The notes under the pieces were generated by a model that had not been told where the DNA came from, did not search any database, and saw only the letters and a program-made list of their open reading frames with translations. Below, piece by piece: positions 55,338 through 62,779 of a stretch of DNA of 64,000 nt. A program made the position numbers and the translations under genes. The DNA lies in assembly GCF_030246925.1 (NCBI RefSeq), contig NZ_CP126740.1, forward strand, positions 1,922,001-1,986,000, given 5' to 3'. The stretch is from Microbacterium sp. zg-Y625. GTDB lineage: Bacteria; Actinomycetota; Actinomycetes; Actinomycetales; Microbacteriaceae. Position 1 is the first letter of the stretch. Every line of letters starts with the position of its first letter.

Positions 55338-56333
55338 GTGAACCGCACGCCACGGCACCGCCAGGCGCAGCGCCGCACCCTGGGCATCACGCTCGGAGTG
55401 GCATCGGCCGGATTCGTGATGGTCGGCGCCGTCACCGCCGCAGCCCTGGCGGTCGGATCCGACCTTCCCCCGCAGCGGCTGCTCCTCGGCGGTGCCGTCT
55501 ACGTGCTCGCCGCACTGCTGGCGCTCGGCGTGCTCGCCGTCGCTTACTGGCTCGCCGCGCAGCCGGCAACGCCCGACTCCGGCGAGGGCGACCCGGCGGA
55601 GCAGCGCGAGGCGTCGTTCGAGGCGCAGCGTCAGCTGCTCGACGACGTCCGTCACGAGCTGAAGACGCCGATCACCATCGTGCGCGGGCATCTGGAGACG
55701 ATGAAGGTCGACGACCCCGCCGATGTCACCGGCGTGCGTGACATCGGCATCGCCGAGCTCGACCGCATGACGCGGCTCGTGAACGACATCGACCTGCTGG
55801 CGTCGGTGGACGGCGATTCGTACACGTTCTCGGTGGTCGACCTCGGCGACCTCACCCGCCGGGTCGGTGGACTGGTGTCGGTGATCCCGGGCCACGACTG
55901 GCACGTCGAGCTGGCGGCCACCGGGCGCATCCGTGCCGACCACGACCGGCTGCTGCAGGCATGGCTGCAGCTGGCCGACAACGCCGCCAAGTACACGCCG
56001 GAGGGCAGCCCGATCGAGATCGGCAGCTCGCTGCACGCCAGCGGGGCGCAGCTGTGGGTGCGCGACCATGGGCCCGGCATCCCGCCCGCCGCCCGGCACC
56101 GCATCTTCCGCCGGTTCGACCGCAACGTCGGCAAGCGCAGCGTCGGCGGATCGGGGTTGGGCCTTGCGATCGTCGACGCGATCGCGCGCGCTCACGGGGG
56201 TCACTGCACGGTCGCCGACACACCGGGTGGCGGCGCGACGTTCACGATAGCCGTACCTTTGGGAACGGGGGCAGCCGCACCCGCGCCCGTGCGCGCGGGC
56301 GATGTGGTGCTGCAGAGAGAGGCGAGCGCATGA
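55338..56333 (+). CDS. Sensor histidine kinase with minimal extracellular loop
   Basis: A 331-residue kinase: two membrane helices (~14-38 and ~48-74) joined by only about nine residues, no HAMP or PAS domain, then the phosphoacceptor His106 in DDVRHELKTP and an ATP-binding domain (N box DNAAKYTPEG, G1 DHGPGIP, G2 GGSGLGLAI). Such intramembrane-type sensors often detect cell-envelope stress. GATAAT (55326-55331), overlapping the fumC stop, ends six bases before the GTG, giving the two-component pair its own leaderless promoter. Stop overlaps the regulator start. Confidence 0.92.
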   Translation: MNRTPRHRQAQRRTLGITLGVASAGFVMVGAVTAAALAVGSDLPPQRLLLGGAVYVLAALLALGVLAVAYWLAAQPATPDSGEGDPAEQREASFEAQRQLLDDVRHELKTPITIVRGHLETMKVDDPADVTGVRDIGIAELDRMTRLVNDIDLLASVDGDSYTFSVVDLGDLTRRVGGLVSVIPGHDWHVELAATGRIRADHDRLLQAWLQLADNAAKYTPEGSPIEIGSSLHASGAQLWVRDHGPGIPPAARHRIFRRFDRNVGKRSVGGSGLGLAIVDAIARAHGGHCTVADTPGGGATFTIAVPLGTGAAAPAPVRAGDVVLQREASA

Positions 56334-56983
56334 CGCGCATCCTGGTGGTCGACGACGAGCCGCACATCGCTGCGCTGCTCAGCCGCGCCCTCACGGCCGA
56401 GGGCCACAGCGTCGAGGTGGCCGACAACGGCAACGACGCGCTCGCGCGGGCGGCGGATCCCGACGTGGATCTGGTGCTGCTCGACGTGGGGCTCCCGGGC
56501 ATGGACGGCATCGAGGTGCTGCGCCGGCTGCGGGCGCTCGGGTCGATCGTGCCCGTCATCATCCTCACGGCGCGCTCGGGGACCCGCGACACCGTCGACG
56601 GTCTGGACGCCGGCGCGAACGACTACGTCCCGAAGCCCTTCGTGGTGGCGGAGCTGCTGGCCCGCGTGCGGTCCCGGCTGCGTGAGAGCGCGGCGGCAGC
56701 CGGCGTGATCTCGCACGGCGACGTGACCCTCGACGTCCTGGCGCGGCGCGCGACCGTCGGCGGGCGCGATGTGGACCTCTCCGCCCGGGAATTCGCCCTC
56801 GCCGAGCAGTTCCTGCGCCACGCCGGCGACGTGCTCAGCCGTGAGACGCTGCTGAGCCGCGTGTGGGGCATGGACTTCGATCCGGGTTCCAACGTCGTGG
56901 ACGTGTACGTGCGGTACCTGCGGGCCAAATTCGGCGCGCACCACATCGCCACGGTGCGCGGCGCCGGCTACCGCTGGGAGTGA
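56330..56983 (+). CDS. OmpR-family response regulator
   Basis: A 217-residue partner of the kinase just upstream (ATGA overlap). Receiver domain with acidic pair Asp8-Asp9, phosphoacceptor Asp52 (VLLDVGLPGMDG) and Lys in YVPKPF; C-terminal winged helix with LSAREFALAEQFL and VDVYVRYLRAKF, GAGYRW. DNA target unknown. A strong terminator follows 14 bp downstream. Confidence 0.94.
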   Translation: MTRILVVDDEPHIAALLSRALTAEGHSVEVADNGNDALARAADPDVDLVLLDVGLPGMDGIEVLRRLRALGSIVPVIILTARSGTRDTVDGLDAGANDYVPKPFVVAELLARVRSRLRESAAAAGVISHGDVTLDVLARRATVGGRDVDLSAREFALAEQFLRHAGDVLSRETLLSRVWGMDFDPGSNVVDVYVRYLRAKFGAHHIATVRGAGYRWE

Positions 56984-56996
56984 ACCGCTCTCACAG

Positions 56997-57030
56997 CGAG
57001 AACCCCCGGGCAATTGCTCGGGGGTTCTCG
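56997..57030 (+). terminator. Terminator after the two-component genes
   Basis: Perfect 12-bp stem CGAGAACCCCCG / CGGGGGTTCTCG with a ten-base loop. High stability with GGGGGTTCTC right arm. Confidence 0.82.
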
Positions 57031-57085
57031 TGAGGCGAAGCTGGGGGTCTTCGCGCTAGCCGCTTAGGCGGTAGTCCTATGTTCA

Positions 57086-57184
57086 CCCATACCGGTACGT
57101 ATGGGAACGCCCGGCCATGAGATTGTTCTCATTGTGCCCGGCCGCTCATATGGAACGGCCGGGCATGAGATTCTTCTCACTGTG
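57086..57184. repeat. Cluster of inverted and direct repeats downstream of phoH2
   Basis: Within 99 bp: an inverted repeat CCCATAC/GTATGGG (57086-57092, 57099-57105); an eight-bp inverted repeat GCCCGGCC/GGCCGGGC (57136-57143, 57157-57164); and a 21-base direct repeat CATGAGATTSTTCTCAYTGTG at 57116-57136 and 57164-57184 (48-bp period), each copy itself holding a short TGAGA/TCTCA palindrome. It ends 11 bp from the phoH2 stop. Likely a compound transcription end or a repeat family. Confidence 0.6.
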
Positions 57185-57194
57185 GCGAGGCCCG

Positions 57195-58547
57195 TCAACT
57201 CGATTCGCCGGCCTCGAGCAGCTCCGTGACCAGGGCCGCGATCGCCGAGCGCTCCGAGCGCGTGAGCGTCACGTGGCCGAACAGCGCGTGCCCCTTCAGC
57301 GTCTCGATCACCGACGCGATGCCGTCGTGGCGGCCCACCCGCAGGTTGTCACGCTGGCCGACGTCGTGGGTGAGGACCACCCGCGAGTTCTGGCCCATAC
57401 GGCTCAGCACGGTCAGCAGCACGTTGCGCTCCAGGGACTGCGCCTCGTCGACGATCACGAATGCGTCATGCAGCGATCGTCCCCGGATGTGGGTCAGCGG
57501 CAGCACCTCCAGCAGGCCACGGCCGATGACCTCCTCCACGACGTTGCCCGAGACGATCGAACCGAGCGTGTCGAAGACGGCCTGCCCCCACGGGTTCATC
57601 TTCTCCTGGGCATCGCCGGGGAGATATCCGAGCTCCTGCCCGCCCACGGCGAACAGCGGGCGGAACACGACGATCCGCTTCTGCTGCTGCCGTTCCAGCA
57701 CCGCCTCCAGTCCGGCGCAGAGGGCCAGCGCCGACTTGCCGGTGCCGGCACGGCCTCCGAGCGACACGATCCCGACCTCCGGGTCCAGCAGCAGGTCGAT
57801 CGCGATGCGCTGCTCGGCTGAGCGTCCGTGAAGCCCGAACACCTCGCGGTCCCCCCGGACGAGCCGGTATCCCCCGTCCCCGGTGACCCGCCCGAGCGCC
57901 GACCCCCGCTCGGAGTGGATGACCAGCCCCGTGTTCACCGGCAGGCCGGCGACGGCGTCGCTCGCCGCGACCTCGCTCTCATAGAGGTCGCTGATCTCAT
58001 CCCCCGAGACGTCGAGAGCCGCCACGCCCGTCCACCCGGAGTCCACGGCCTGCTCGGCGAGGTATTCCTCTGCGGGGATGCCGAGCGAGGCGGCCTTGAC
58101 CCGCATGGGGAGGTCCTTGGAGACCACCGTGACCTCCTGACCGTGCTGGGCGAGGTGCATCGCGACGGCGAGGATGCGGGTGTCGTTGTCGCCCAGCCTC
58201 AGACCTGCGGGGAGCACGGCGGGATCGGTGTTGGCGAGTTCCACCCGCAGCGTCCCCCCGGTGCCGACCGCGACGGGGAAATCCAGCCGCCCGTGCTCGA
58301 CGCGCAGCTCGTCGAGATGCCGCAGCGCCTGACGCGCGAAGTAGCCCAGCTCCGGGTCGTGCCGCTTGCCCTCCAGCTCGGTGATGACCGTGACGGGGAT
58401 CACGACCGAGTGCTCCGCGAACCGGAAGAACGCCCGCGGATCGCTCAACAGCACCGACGTGTCGAGCACGTAGGTGCGAAGATCCTGGTCAGCGACGACG
58501 TCGTTCTCGGTGCGGCCCTGCTGCGCGTGTGGTGCTCGTGTGGTCAC
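57195..58547 (-). CDS. phoH2: PIN-PhoH fusion protein (PhoH2 type)
   Basis: A 450-residue protein: N-terminal PIN ribonuclease domain ([31 protein letters not shown] with conserved acidic residues) and a PhoH helicase-like ATPase (Walker [14 protein letters not shown], Walker [10 protein letters not shown]). In mycobacteria PhoH2 is a sequence-specific RNA helicase and ribonuclease, in some species with an upstream antitoxin-like gene (PhoAT); no such ORF is evident here. GTG 58547 is the frame's start. A GTGAC tandem repeat lies 155 bp upstream. Confidence 0.94.
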   Translation of the reverse strand: MTTRAPHAQQGRTENDVVADQDLRTYVLDTSVLLSDPRAFFRFAEHSVVIPVTVITELEGKRHDPELGYFARQALRHLDELRVEHGRLDFPVAVGTGGTLRVELANTDPAVLPAGLRLGDNDTRILAVAMHLAQHGQEVTVVSKDLPMRVKAASLGIPAEEYLAEQAVDSGWTGVAALDVSGDEISDLYESEVAASDAVAGLPVNTGLVIHSERGSALGRVTGDGGYRLVRGDREVFGLHGRSAEQRIAIDLLLDPEVGIVSLGGRAGTGKSALALCAGLEAVLERQQQKRIVVFRPLFAVGGQELGYLPGDAQEKMNPWGQAVFDTLGSIVSGNVVEEVIGRGLLEVLPLTHIRGRSLHDAFVIVDEAQSLERNVLLTVLSRMGQNSRVVLTHDVGQRDNLRVGRHDGIASVIETLKGHALFGHVTLTRSERSAIAALVTELLEAGESS

Positions 58548-58701
58548 AACCCACTCCCGACCCGGGTGCTCACCCGGCAGTCACGAATCGACCGAGGGGT
58601 CACAGGTCGCGATCTCCGGCCGACCCGACGGGCGCCTTGCCCGCTGGCATCACGGTACGTCCGGCCACCTGGCCCGGCACTGTCCGACACGCCCGAGTTG
58701 T

Positions 58702-58717
58702 GTGACGGTCAGGTGAC
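58702..58717 (-). repeat. Tandem GTGAC repeat upstream of phoH2 (possible MtrA box)
   Basis: GTGAC at 58702-58706 and 58713-58717, period 11 bp, the same geometry as the repeat at 47011-47029. It lies in the 179-bp gap between phoH2 and the aminotransferase gene; a GGTCACAGG further toward phoH2 adds a third half-site. Regulation by MtrA or a similar response regulator is a guess from motif shape. Confidence 0.35.
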
Positions 58718-58726
58718 GTCCACGTG

Positions 58727-59845
58727 TCAGCGCATGCGCGTGCCGGCGAACTCCGCCAGGGCGTCTTCGAGCAACCGGAGCGAGTCCTCGCCGGTACCTG
58801 CGTGCGCGGCCATCCGCACGTACCCCGACCGCAGCGACGCAGCCACGCCGTGGTTGGCCAGCGCTGCCGCCAGCGGTGCCGTGTCGCGGGGATCAGGCGC
58901 GAGCGACACGATGCCGGCGTGGCGGTACGCCTCGCGCGGGGTCACGACGGCCAAGCCGAACCGGTCGACCGCGGCCGCGATCTCGCCGGCTCGTTGCCGC
59001 ACCAGGTCGGCGACCTGCGACACGCCCGCATCGCGGATGTCCCGGACGGCCGTGGCGAGCCGCGCCGTCGCGAGGTGGTCCGGCTCGGTGACGGTATACG
59101 CCTGCGCTCCCGCCACCGGCGGCGGAACCGGAAACACGCCGAGCGCGCCGCCCATGCCCGCGAAGCCGGAGAGCACCGGGGTGAGGCGCTCCAGCGCGCG
59201 ATCCGAGAAAGAGGCGAACCCCGTCCCCCGCCCGGCGCGCAGCCACTTGTACCCGTTGCCGCACACCACATCGGCGACATCCCACTGCTCGTCGACCACG
59301 CCGAATGCCTGGATGGCGTCGACGATGAGCAGGCGATCGCCGATGACTTCGCGAAGCCCGGGCAGGTCGGCCCGGTAGCCGGTGCGGTAGTCCACGGCGC
59401 TGACGGCGAGGGCGGCGACGTCGTCCGTGAGTGCTTCGCGCACGGCATCCGGGGTCACGAGCCCGTCCGCCGTCTCGAGCCAGCGCGGGGCAGACCGCCC
59501 GAGTGCTCCGGCCCGCTCGGCGGCGACGCTGAGGCTCGGGAACTCGTGGCGCGAGACGAGCACGGCGCCGGGGAGCCCGAACAGGGCCTGCATGAGCCCG
59601 TGCGTGGTCGACGGCTGCAGGGTCACGTGGTCGGCCGTGGTCCCGAGCAGCTCGGCCAGCAGGTCGCGCGCCTCGTCGGCGCGCCCGGCGACGAGGTCTA
59701 TGCCACTGGTGCGGCCCGATCCCAGCAGCTCCGCATCGGCATGCGCCTCGGCCCGCACGGAGGGGGACAGCGGGCCGAACTTCGCCCAGTCGAGGTACCC
59801 CGGCTCCGCATCGAATGTATCCAGATACGCCTGCAACCCGGTCAC
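58727..59845 (-). CDS. Class V aminotransferase-fold PLP enzyme
   Basis: A 372-residue fold-type I PLP enzyme. PLP lysine in VVCGNGYKWLRAGRGTGF; aspartate in LLIVDAIQAFG; HEFPSL near the cofactor site. It is related to cysteine desulfurases and kynureninase-like enzymes but lacks the desulfurase catalytic Cys loop, so that activity is unlikely. True reaction unknown. It ends 35 bp before the prenyl synthase stop, in the same direction. Confidence 0.86.
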   Translation of the reverse strand: MTGLQAYLDTFDAEPGYLDWAKFGPLSPSVRAEAHADAELLGSGRTSGIDLVAGRADEARDLLAELLGTTADHVTLQPSTTHGLMQALFGLPGAVLVSRHEFPSLSVAAERAGALGRSAPRWLETADGLVTPDAVREALTDDVAALAVSAVDYRTGYRADLPGLREVIGDRLLIVDAIQAFGVVDEQWDVADVVCGNGYKWLRAGRGTGFASFSDRALERLTPVLSGFAGMGGALGVFPVPPPVAGAQAYTVTEPDHLATARLATAVRDIRDAGVSQVADLVRQRAGEIAAAVDRFGLAVVTPREAYRHAGIVSLAPDPRDTAPLAAALANHGVAASLRSGYVRMAAHAGTGEDSLRLLEDALAEFAGTRMR

Positions 59846-59880
59846 GCTTCCATTGTCTCACGGAGCCGGAAGGCGACGAG

Positions 59881-60666
59881 CTAGCCCCCGAAGCGTCGGT
59901 CGCGCGTGGCGTAGTCGCGGATGGCACGCAGAAAGTCGACTTCGCGCAGGTCCGGCCCCAGCGCCTCGACGAAGTAGAACTCACTGTGCGCGGACTGCCA
60001 GAGGAGGAAGTCGCTCAGGCGCTGCTCCCCCGAGGTGCGGATCACGAGGTCGGGGTCGGGCTGTCCCCCGGTGTACAGGTGCTCGCCGATCTGCTCGGGT
60101 GTGAGGCTCGCGGCGAGCTCCTCCAGCGAGCCGCCCTGCTCGTCGTGCTTGGAGATGATGCGGCGCACGGCATCCACGATCTCGGAGCGCCCGCCGTAGC
60201 CGACGGCCAGGTTCACATGCAGGCCGGTGTTGTCACGGGTGCGCGCCTCGACATCGGCCAGGACGCGGGCGAGCTCCGGGGGCAGCAGGTCGGTGCGACC
60301 CACCGGGCGCACCCGCCAGCCGGGTTCGTGCGACAGCTCCTCGGCGAGCTCCGCAATGATCTCGATGAGATCCGACAGCTCCTGGGAGTCCCGTTTGCGC
60401 AGGTTGTCGGTGGACAGCAGATACAGGGACACGACGGGGATGCCGAGGTCGTCGCACCAGCGCAGGAATTCGTGCATCTTCGCTGCGCCCGCCCGATGCC
60501 CCTGCGCCGCCGACGCGTAGCCGAGCTGTCGCGCCCAGCGGCGGTTGCCGTCGATCATCATGGCGACGTGGTGCGGCACCGTCGCTCCCACCAGCTGGCG
60601 GCGCAGACGGGTGATGTACAGCCGATACAGCAGGCCGCGCCCCTGGTTCGTCCCGCCGGTCGTCAC
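59881..60666 (-). CDS. Z-isoprenyl diphosphate synthase, (Z,E)-farnesyl-type
   Basis: A cis-prenyltransferase of about 261 residues. Catalytic Asp in MMIDGNRRWARQLG, and C-terminal PDPDLVIRTSGEQRLSDFLL. From memory it resembles Rv1086, the mycobacterial short-chain (Z,E)-FPP synthase (IDGNRRWA, RWCDDLGIPVVSLYLLSTDN), more than the long-chain UppS; either way it feeds undecaprenyl or decaprenyl phosphate for cell-wall synthesis. The GTG at 60666 is preferred because TAGCGT (60673-60678, minus) ends six bases before it; an ATG two codons upstream (60672) abuts that box. Divergent from the hemolysin III gene, as in mycobacteria. Confidence 0.92.
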   Translation of the reverse strand: MTTGGTNQGRGLLYRLYITRLRRQLVGATVPHHVAMMIDGNRRWARQLGYASAAQGHRAGAAKMHEFLRWCDDLGIPVVSLYLLSTDNLRKRDSQELSDLIEIIAELAEELSHEPGWRVRPVGRTDLLPPELARVLADVEARTRDNTGLHVNLAVGYGGRSEIVDAVRRIISKHDEQGGSLEELAASLTPEQIGEHLYTGGQPDPDLVIRTSGEQRLSDFLLWQSAHSEFYFVEALGPDLREVDFLRAIRDYATRDRRFGG

Positions 60667-60741
60667 GGTCATACGCTAGCGCGCCCGGCGGGGTGGATCA
60701 TGTGCAGCCATCGGCATGCAGCCGCGCGTAGGCTGGGAATC

Positions 60742-61467
60742 GTGTCGCGACGTACCGGATCCGAGGGCGCTGAGATGCCCGAGCTGCCGCTCATCGACGC
60801 TGCCGCGGTCGGTGGGCACGTCGAGCTGAAGCCGACCTGGCGAGGGTGGCTGCACGCCGCCACGTTCCCCGTGGCCATCGTCGCGGGCATCGTGCTGATC
60901 TCGGTCGCGCAGGGCGATCCGGCCAAGTGGGCCTCCGCCGTGTTCATGGTCACCTCCCTGCTGCTGTTCGGCAACTCCGCGCTGTACCACCGCTTCAACT
61001 GGAGCCCCCGGACGCTCGCGGTGCTCAAGCGCATCGACCACGCGAACATCCTGCTGCTGATCGCCGGGACCTACACCCCCATCGCCGTGCTCGCGCTGCC
61101 GACCCCCAAGACCGTCCTGCTTCTCTCCCTGGTGTGGGGCGGCGCAGTGCTCGGCATCCTCTTCCGCGTCTTCTGGATCGACGCGCCGCGTTGGCTCTAC
61201 GTGGCCCTCTACCTCGTGCTCGGGTGGGCGGCGGTGATGTACCTTGGCGACCTCCTCGCCGCCAACACGGCGATGATGGTGCTGGTCGTCGTCGGAGGGC
61301 TGTTGTACACCGCCGGCGCGATCGTCTACGGCATGAAGAAGCCGAACCCGTGGCCGGGCCACTTCGGCTTCCACGAGATCTTCCACGCGTGCACCGTGCT
61401 GGCATTCCTCTGCCACTGGACGGCCTGCCTGCTCATCGCACTGCACCCGGCCTTCCACCGCGGCTGA
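60742..61467 (+). CDS. Hemolysin III / TrhA family membrane protein
   Basis: A 241-residue PAQR-type membrane protein with seven helices. Metal-site motifs: SALYHR after helix 2, and HEIFHACTVLAFLCHW near the C terminus. Family members are linked to membrane lipid homeostasis; hemolysin is a historical name. GTG 60742 is chosen since TAGGCT (60729-60734) ends seven bases before it; the ATG twelve codons on is an alternative. Adjacent to the divergent Z-prenyl synthase gene. Confidence 0.92.
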   Translation: MSRRTGSEGAEMPELPLIDAAAVGGHVELKPTWRGWLHAATFPVAIVAGIVLISVAQGDPAKWASAVFMVTSLLLFGNSALYHRFNWSPRTLAVLKRIDHANILLLIAGTYTPIAVLALPTPKTVLLLSLVWGGAVLGILFRVFWIDAPRWLYVALYLVLGWAAVMYLGDLLAANTAMMVLVVVGGLLYTAGAIVYGMKKPNPWPGHFGFHEIFHACTVLAFLCHWTACLLIALHPAFHRG

Positions 61468-61731
61468 TCAGCGCGTGGGCGGTGTGCCCGAGCTGTCGTC
61501 GCGCCCCGAGCCCTGCTCCTCGGCGTCGAGCTCCTCGCGGACCTCCGCGCGATACCGGCCCCGGCGGACGCGGCGCAGCATGTCCCAGACGAGCAGGATC
61601 ACCGCGAGGGCGATGAAGGCGATCGCCGCGAACCCCGCGGGTCCGGGCGTCACGAGCTCGGGATCGACGGTCGATTCCGGCGTCGGCACGGACGCCGCCA
61701 TCAGCGCGAGCGCGTCGATCACAGACAGCAT
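61468..61731 (-). CDS. Small membrane protein (Rv1083-like position)
   Basis: An 87-residue protein with one or two membrane helices (main one FAAIAFIALAVILLVWDML) and a charged C-terminal tail (RGRYRAEVREELDAEEQG). By position next to hemolysin III and DUF4307 it matches the short membrane protein that follows mca in mycobacteria. The stop abuts the convergent hemolysin III stop with no spacer. GAGG precedes the ATG at 61731. Confidence 0.8.
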   Translation of the reverse strand: MLSVIDALALMAASVPTPESTVDPELVTPGPAGFAAIAFIALAVILLVWDMLRRVRRGRYRAEVREELDAEEQGSGRDDSSGTPPTR

Positions 61732-61795
61732 GGAGAACCTCGTTCCGCGCCGGAGCGCCTAACCTGGAATCAAGCCTAATCTCCCGGAGACACCC

Positions 61796-62191
61796 ATGAC
61801 GACGCAGCAGTTCCTCGACGAGCGCTACGGCCGGCGCACCTCGCGACGCCGCTCTCGCGCGGGGTGGATCATCGTCGCGGTTGTCGCCGTGGCGGCCACG
61901 GTCTCGCTGGGGTGGAGCACGGTGGCCACCAGCATGTCGTCCGTCGACGTGGATGCCACGGCGTACTCCGTCGTCGACGAGCACACCGTCACCGTCACGT
62001 TCCAGGTCGTCGCGCCGAGCGACGGCATCGTCGCGTGCGCGCTGGAGGCACAGGACGAGGAGCACGGCGTCGTGGGCTGGCGGGTCGTGGAGATGTCGCT
62101 CGAGCGTGGCCAGCTCCAGGTCTTCACCGAGACGATCCCGACAACCGGCGAGGCCACGACCGGTTTGGTGAACTCCTGCTGGGTCGCGTAG
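61796..62191 (+). CDS. DUF4307 membrane-anchored protein
   Basis: A 131-residue protein: basic N terminus (RYGRRTSRRRSRAG), one membrane helix (WIIVAVVAVAATVSLGW) and a small extracytoplasmic beta-rich domain (VTVTFQVVAPSDGIVACALE). This is DUF4307 (PF14155), usually beside greA and mca in actinobacteria. Function unknown. A hairpin and then greA follow. Confidence 0.9.
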   Translation: MTTQQFLDERYGRRTSRRRSRAGWIIVAVVAVAATVSLGWSTVATSMSSVDVDATAYSVVDEHTVTVTFQVVAPSDGIVACALEAQDEEHGVVGWRVVEMSLERGQLQVFTETIPTTGEATTGLVNSCWVA

Positions 62192-62209
62192 TCTGCTGTG
62201 AACGCATCG

Positions 62210-62231
62210 CGCCCCGGCTGTCGCCGGGGCG
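62210..62231 (+). terminator. Hairpin between the DUF4307 gene and greA
   Basis: CGCCCCGGC / GCCGGGGCG stem of nine bp with a four-base loop, then TTTGG. Likely terminates the DUF4307 message, with greA using its own promoter. Confidence 0.75.
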
Positions 62232-62278
62232 TTTGGCTTAGGCCCGAGCGCCACCACCGCCTTACGAAGGAGACCGCT

Positions 62279-62770
62279 GTGTCCGCCGACGCCCCCGAGA
62301 CCTTCCTCACCCAGGACGCGTACGACCGTCTCGTCGCCGAGCTCGAGCACCTCTCGACCACCGGCCGCGAGGAGATCGCCAAGCGCATCGAATCCGCGCG
62401 CGAAGAGGGCGACCTGAAGGAGAACGGCGGCTACCACGCGGCCAAGGACGAGCAGGGCAAGCAGGAGGCGCGCATCCGCACCCTCCAGCACCTCCTCAAG
62501 AACGCCAAGGTCGGCACGGCACCCGAGTCCACGGGCGTCGTCGAGCCGGGCACCGTGATCACCGCCGTCGTCGCCGGAGGCGAAGAGGTCTTCCTCCTCG
62601 GCAACCGCGAGATCGCCGCCAACTCCGAGCTCGACGTCTACAGCGAGGCGTCGCCGCTCGGCTCCGCCATCCTGGGGCTCAAGGAGGGCGACTCCACGTC
62701 GTACACCGCCCCCAACGGGCGCCAGATCAGCGTCGAGGTCGTGAAGGTGGAGACCTACAGCGGCCAGTGA
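62279..62770 (+). CDS. greA: Transcript elongation factor GreA
   Basis: A 163-residue factor that rescues backtracked RNA polymerase by stimulating transcript cleavage. N-terminal coiled coil with the acidic tip (SAREEGDLKENGGYHAAKDE, residues ~38-58; the Asp and Glu tip is intact) and C-terminal FKBP-like domain (SPLGSAILGLKEGD). GTG 62279 is chosen: GAAGGAG ends six bases before it. Convergent with ilvA. Confidence 0.96.
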   Translation: MSADAPETFLTQDAYDRLVAELEHLSTTGREEIAKRIESAREEGDLKENGGYHAAKDEQGKQEARIRTLQHLLKNAKVGTAPESTGVVEPGTVITAVVAGGEEVFLLGNREIAANSELDVYSEASPLGSAILGLKEGDSTSYTAPNGRQISVEVVKVETYSGQ

Positions 62771-62779
62771 CCGCCCGGG

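Noticed and set aside
58727..59845. Second cysteine desulfurase
   Set aside because: The PLP lysine is present but the catalytic Cys loop near the C terminus is absent, so only the fold is shared.
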